Origin: an uncultured Erysipelotrichaceae bacterium
Lineage (GTDB): Bacteria > Bacillota_I > Bacilli_A > Erysipelotrichales > Erysipelotrichaceae
Length of the DNA: 64,000 nucleotides
Direction of reading: 5' to 3'
Assembly (NCBI GenBank): GCA_944325685.1
Contig: CALVBC010000024.1
Location: forward strand, 1-64,000
Shown: one piece after another, positions 61,387 through 64,000 of the stretch
Layout of the letters: every line of letters starts with the position of its first letter
How positions within the stretch are numbered: position 1 is the first letter of the stretch
Notes under the pieces: generated by a model
What the model was told of the DNA's origin: nothing
The model's database searches: none
The model's input: only the letters and a program-made list of their open reading frames with translations
Position numbers and translations under genes: made by a program

Positions 61387-63700
61387 GGATGATCGCTCGC
61401 TTTAAGACCTGTTCAACATTTTCAACAGGGATGAATTCGATATCGTTTTTGACTGTATCAGGTACATCTTTTAGATCTTTGACATTCGCTTTCGGGAATA
61501 AGATCGTCTTGATGCCACTGCGATGAGCGGCTAGTGATTTTTCTTTTAAGCCACCGATCGGTAAGACATTACCTCTTAAGGTGACTTCACCAGTCATCGC
61601 GATATCGGCATGGACCGCTTCTTTAGTGATCGCTGAGACGATCGCTGTCGTTAAGGTTACACCAGCGCTTGGTCCATCCTTTGGTACGGCCCCTTCTGGC
61701 ACATGGACATGGATATCGTGTTCATCGAAGAATTTAGGATCGATATGATACTTATTGGCATTGGCTTTGATATAGTCAAGAGCGATCCTTGTCGATTCCT
61801 TCATGACATCACCGAGTTGACCAGTAACGATGAATTTACCAGTACCAGCGAAGTAATTAACTTCAACTTGTAACACATCGCCACCAAACGATGTATAGGC
61901 AAGTCCAGTTACGACACCGACTTGATCCTTCTTCTCTTTGGTGCCATATTCAAAGATCTCTGGACCTAACCATTCATTAACGGTCTTTTTAGTTACACTT
62001 ACCTTCTTTTTACCTTCTGATAAGATCTGTAAGACAGCCTTACGGCAAAGTGATCCAATGACCCTTTCAAGTTGTCTAACACCGGCTTCTCTTGTGTAAT
62101 GTCTGATCAGATATAAGATCACATCATCGGTCAATTTGAATTGGCTATCTTTTAAGCCATTAGCTTCTAATTGCTTGCGAATGAGGTGTGCTTTCGCAAT
62201 ATTAAGCTTTTCATATTCGGTATAAGATGATATCTCAATGACCTCAAGACGGTCTTTTAAAGCTGCTGGGATATTTTCGATATAGTTTGCAGTAGCAATA
62301 AATAGCACATCCGATAGATCATAAGGCTCTTCTAGATAGTGATCAGAGAAAGCAGAATTCTGTTCTGGATCGAGCACTTCAAGCATCGCACTTGATGGAT
62401 CACCTTTATAATCAGAAGCCATCTTATCGATCTCATCGATAAGGAAGACTGGATTTAAGGTCTCCGCTTTCTTCATACCTTGGATGATCCTGCCTGGTAA
62501 TGCGCCAAGATAGGTCCTTCGATGGCCCCTGATCTCCGCTTCATCACGAACACCACCCAAAGATATCTTGACAAAGTGACGATCTAAAGCTCTGGCGACT
62601 GATCTAGCTAGCGATGTCTTACCAACACCTGGTGGGCCGACTAGGCATAAGATCGGACTCTTTAGTGAAGATGTCATCTGTTTGACAGCTAGATATTCCA
62701 AGATCCGCTCTTTGACCTTTTCAAGACCATAGTGATCTTCATCTAAGATCTTCTTAGCGACATTGATATCTTCATTGTCGACGCTTTTTTGCCACCAAGG
62801 GACTTTTAATAACCAATCGAGGTAATTACGGACAACACCGTATTCCCCACCAGCTTGTGGTAATAATTCAAGCTTGTCGATCTCTTCTAAAGCCTTGACT
62901 TTGACATGTTCTGGATATGGATTCTCTTCGACTAATTGCCTTAGTGAATCTTCATCGCTAGCTGAACCACCATCGTTGAGTTCGCTCTTGATCTGTTTGA
63001 CCTTTTCACGCAGATAGTAATCGCGTTGTGATTCTTCCATGCTTTCGCGGACCTTTGATTCGATCTCAGCATCGATCTCATCGAGCTTTTCTTGACGACC
63101 GATATTCTCTAAAGTCATCTTCAAGCGTTCAGTGACATCCGACTGTTCACTGAACTTTTGGCGTTCAGTATAGTCAAATAACACTTTATCCGCATAGTAA
63201 TCAGTTAGTTCAGCAGCAGCGACACCGATCTTTTGGTTTTTGATGAAATCGATATTGAAAACACCATTGGCGTGTCTTTTGATCTTGTCGATCGATGCGA
63301 TGACTTTAAACATCAGTTCTTTGACGATATCTTCATCTTGGTAGTAGTCTTGCATCACTTCTACTTCAACAGCACTCGTTCCATCACCCAATGTCAAATA
63401 TCTGATGATATGAGCCCTAGCGATACCTAATAATGTCGTTTGATAGTAGTTTTCTCCCTGTGTACGCTTATTGATCTTTAGGGTCTGACATAGAGTTCCA
63501 TATTCAAAGACATCATTGATACCAGGATGATCAGTGGTGATCACCTTCTGGGCTGAGAAAAAGACATAAGTATTATGATCCTGGCTATGATCGATCGATC
63601 GGATGCTTTCCTTGCGACCGATATCGATCGTATATTGTTGATTTGGAAAGAATACTAGGCCTCTTGTACATACTAATGGTACAGTATAAATTTCTCCCAT
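61379..63700 (-). CDS. lon: ATP-dependent protease Lon
   Basis: Lon degrades misfolded and regulatory proteins in the cytosol. The 773-residue enzyme has a LON substrate domain (about 1-190), a coiled coil, an AAA+ module with GPPGVGKTSLARS (about 350-362) and a C-terminal Ser-Lys protease (PKDGPSAGVT; catalytic Ser near 675). The ATG at 63700 is chosen because AGGAGGTCAA directly precedes it, although the frame is open to 63751. A hairpin terminator lies between tig and lon. Gene order tig-lon-engB resembles Bacillus, but clpX is not between them here. Confidence 0.97.
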   Translation of the reverse strand: MGEIYTVPLVCTRGLVFFPNQQYTIDIGRKESIRSIDHSQDHNTYVFFSAQKVITTDHPGINDVFEYGTLCQTLKINKRTQGENYYQTTLLGIARAHIIRYLTLGDGTSAVEVEVMQDYYQDEDIVKELMFKVIASIDKIKRHANGVFNIDFIKNQKIGVAAAELTDYYADKVLFDYTERQKFSEQSDVTERLKMTLENIGRQEKLDEIDAEIESKVRESMEESQRDYYLREKVKQIKSELNDGGSASDEDSLRQLVEENPYPEHVKVKALEEIDKLELLPQAGGEYGVVRNYLDWLLKVPWWQKSVDNEDINVAKKILDEDHYGLEKVKERILEYLAVKQMTSSLKSPILCLVGPPGVGKTSLARSVARALDRHFVKISLGGVRDEAEIRGHRRTYLGALPGRIIQGMKKAETLNPVFLIDEIDKMASDYKGDPSSAMLEVLDPEQNSAFSDHYLEEPYDLSDVLFIATANYIENIPAALKDRLEVIEISSYTEYEKLNIAKAHLIRKQLEANGLKDSQFKLTDDVILYLIRHYTREAGVRQLERVIGSLCRKAVLQILSEGKKKVSVTKKTVNEWLGPEIFEYGTKEKKDQVGVVTGLAYTSFGGDVLQVEVNYFAGTGKFIVTGQLGDVMKESTRIALDYIKANANKYHIDPKFFDEHDIHVHVPEGAVPKDGPSAGVTLTTAIVSAITKEAVHADIAMTGEVTLRGNVLPIGGLKEKSLAAHRSGIKTILFPKANVKDLKDVPDTVKNDIEFIPVENVEQVLKRAIIHG

Positions 63701-63710
63701 TTGACCTCCT

Positions 63711-63736
63711 TTTTTAAAAGACGCGTTAGCGCCTTT
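63711..63736 (-). terminator. Terminator or attenuator between tig and lon
   Basis: Stem AAAGACGC (63717-63724) / GCGCCTTT (63729-63736), loop GTTA, one G-U pair, then TTTTAAAAAA on the minus strand, directly before the lon ribosome site. Confidence 0.6.
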
Positions 63737-63747
63737 AATGTTTTTTA

Positions 63748-64000
63748 TCAAGCTTTGATCAGATCTAAAGCCTTTTGCATCCGTAAGTCATTGGCGATGA
63801 GCTTACGATCGACCATCTTGCTGATATCTTCTTTTTTCATCTGATATTTGCTAGCTAGATCATCGATCTCTTTATCGATATCCTCATCATTTACTTCGAT
63901 GTTTTCGACTTTAGCGATCTCTTCTAAGACTAAACGCAATTTGACGCGTTTCTCAGCATCGTTTTTGAAGTTCTCACGGATCTTAGTCATATCCATCTTG
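63748..64000 (-). CDS. tig: Trigger factor, C-terminal fragment cut by the window
   Basis: The last 84 or so residues of an open frame that runs off the right edge; the internal ATGs are not starts. The charged helical sequence (VKLRLVLEEIAKVENIEV, then EIDDLASKYQMKKEDI) matches the C-terminal substrate-binding arm of trigger factor, a ribosome-bound chaperone. Position upstream of lon supports this. The peptidyl-prolyl isomerase and ribosome-binding domains lie outside the window. Confidence 0.85.
   Translation of the reverse strand, partial: KMDMTKIRENFKNDAEKRVKLRLVLEEIAKVENIEVNDEDIDKEIDDLASKYQMKKEDISKMVDRKLIANDLRMQKALDLIKA

Noticed and set aside
1-64000. CRISPR array, prophage, insertion sequence, toxin-antitoxin or defence genes
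   Set aside because: No regularly spaced repeats, transposase, integrase or defence-type proteins were seen; every long frame is accounted for by housekeeping genes or shadows.
1-64000. TGA read as tryptophan
   Set aside because: TGA ends several genes at conserved C-termini (ackA, ftsY, priA, mnmA), and conserved Trp positions use TGG.

Overview
This is a low-GC, Gram-positive-type bacterial chromosome segment and almost all of it is core housekeeping DNA. A Bacilli lineage near Erysipelotrichales or the RF39-like gut Firmicutes fits best. The support is Shine-Dalgarno sites of the AAGGAGG type, three T-box leaders (alaS, trpS, valS), Spx, IreB, PrkC/PrpC, RNase HIII, MutS2, YlxM and RecD2, a short (978-residue) Smc, and B. 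subtilis-like gene order. TGA is a stop (for example ackA and priA) and Trp is TGG, so this is not the mycoplasma code. I see no rRNA, tRNA, CRISPR array, insertion sequence, prophage or toxin-antitoxin pair. Genus and species cannot be told from the sequence.

Layout, left to right. 1-948 is a decayed patch: a 34-bp near-perfect palindrome and a lipoprotein pseudogene with several frame breaks. 1032-7749 holds hup and the leftward smc-ftsY-ylxM-ackA-nrnA unit. 7810-17787 is a leftward run: a membrane-anchored Ig-like protein, a secreted SpaA-repeat protein, comEA, comEC, holA, L-serine dehydratase and a U32 peptidase, mostly overlapping. 17843-20952 is ireB-ruvX-yrzB-mltG-udk-greA. 21092-27617 is T-box-alaS and spx-mnmA-recD2. 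T-box-trpS runs rightward at 27718-28882. 28924-36846 is rmuC-yitT-aldo/keto reductase and cvpA-mutS2-uvrC plus a 53-residue membrane protein. 36894-41083 has rnhC (+), IMP dehydrogenase (-) and proS (+). 41189-44767 is ftsA-ftsZ with an alpha-L-fucosidase coupled behind ftsZ. 44883-45902 has an alpha/beta hydrolase and rpmB (+). 45933-54346 is priA-rsmB-rlmN-prpC-prkC-rsgA-rpe, matching B. subtilis order but without def and fmt. 54408-64000 is ppdK, an alpha/beta-fold protein, T-box-valS, engB, lon and the 3' end of tig.

How the genes fit together. The units cover chromosome structure and repair (HU, Smc, RuvX, RecD2, UvrC, MutS2, RmuC, PriA), protein targeting (FtsY, YlxM), translation supply (three T-box synthetases, proS, rpmB, RlmN, RsmB, MnmA, RsgA, EngB), cell division and envelope control (FtsA, FtsZ, MltG, PrkC/PrpC and the kinase target IreB), proteolysis (Lon, trigger factor) and fermentative energy metabolism (PpdK, AckA, serine dehydratase). 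Promoters often carry an extended -10 of the form TTGTGn-TAnAAT.

I did not find a convincing new multi-gene system. The most interesting signals are smaller. Five genes have a -10 box only 6-7 nt before the ATG and no Shine-Dalgarno, suggesting leaderless mRNAs. An RBS-masking hairpin precedes the SpaA-repeat gene. FtsA has degenerate nucleotide-binding motifs. One alpha/beta-fold protein has lost its catalytic serine. Spx carries a cysteine-rich tail, and GATC is strongly over-represented. Several start codons below were moved downstream of the longest open frame because a clear ribosome binding site selects the later codon.
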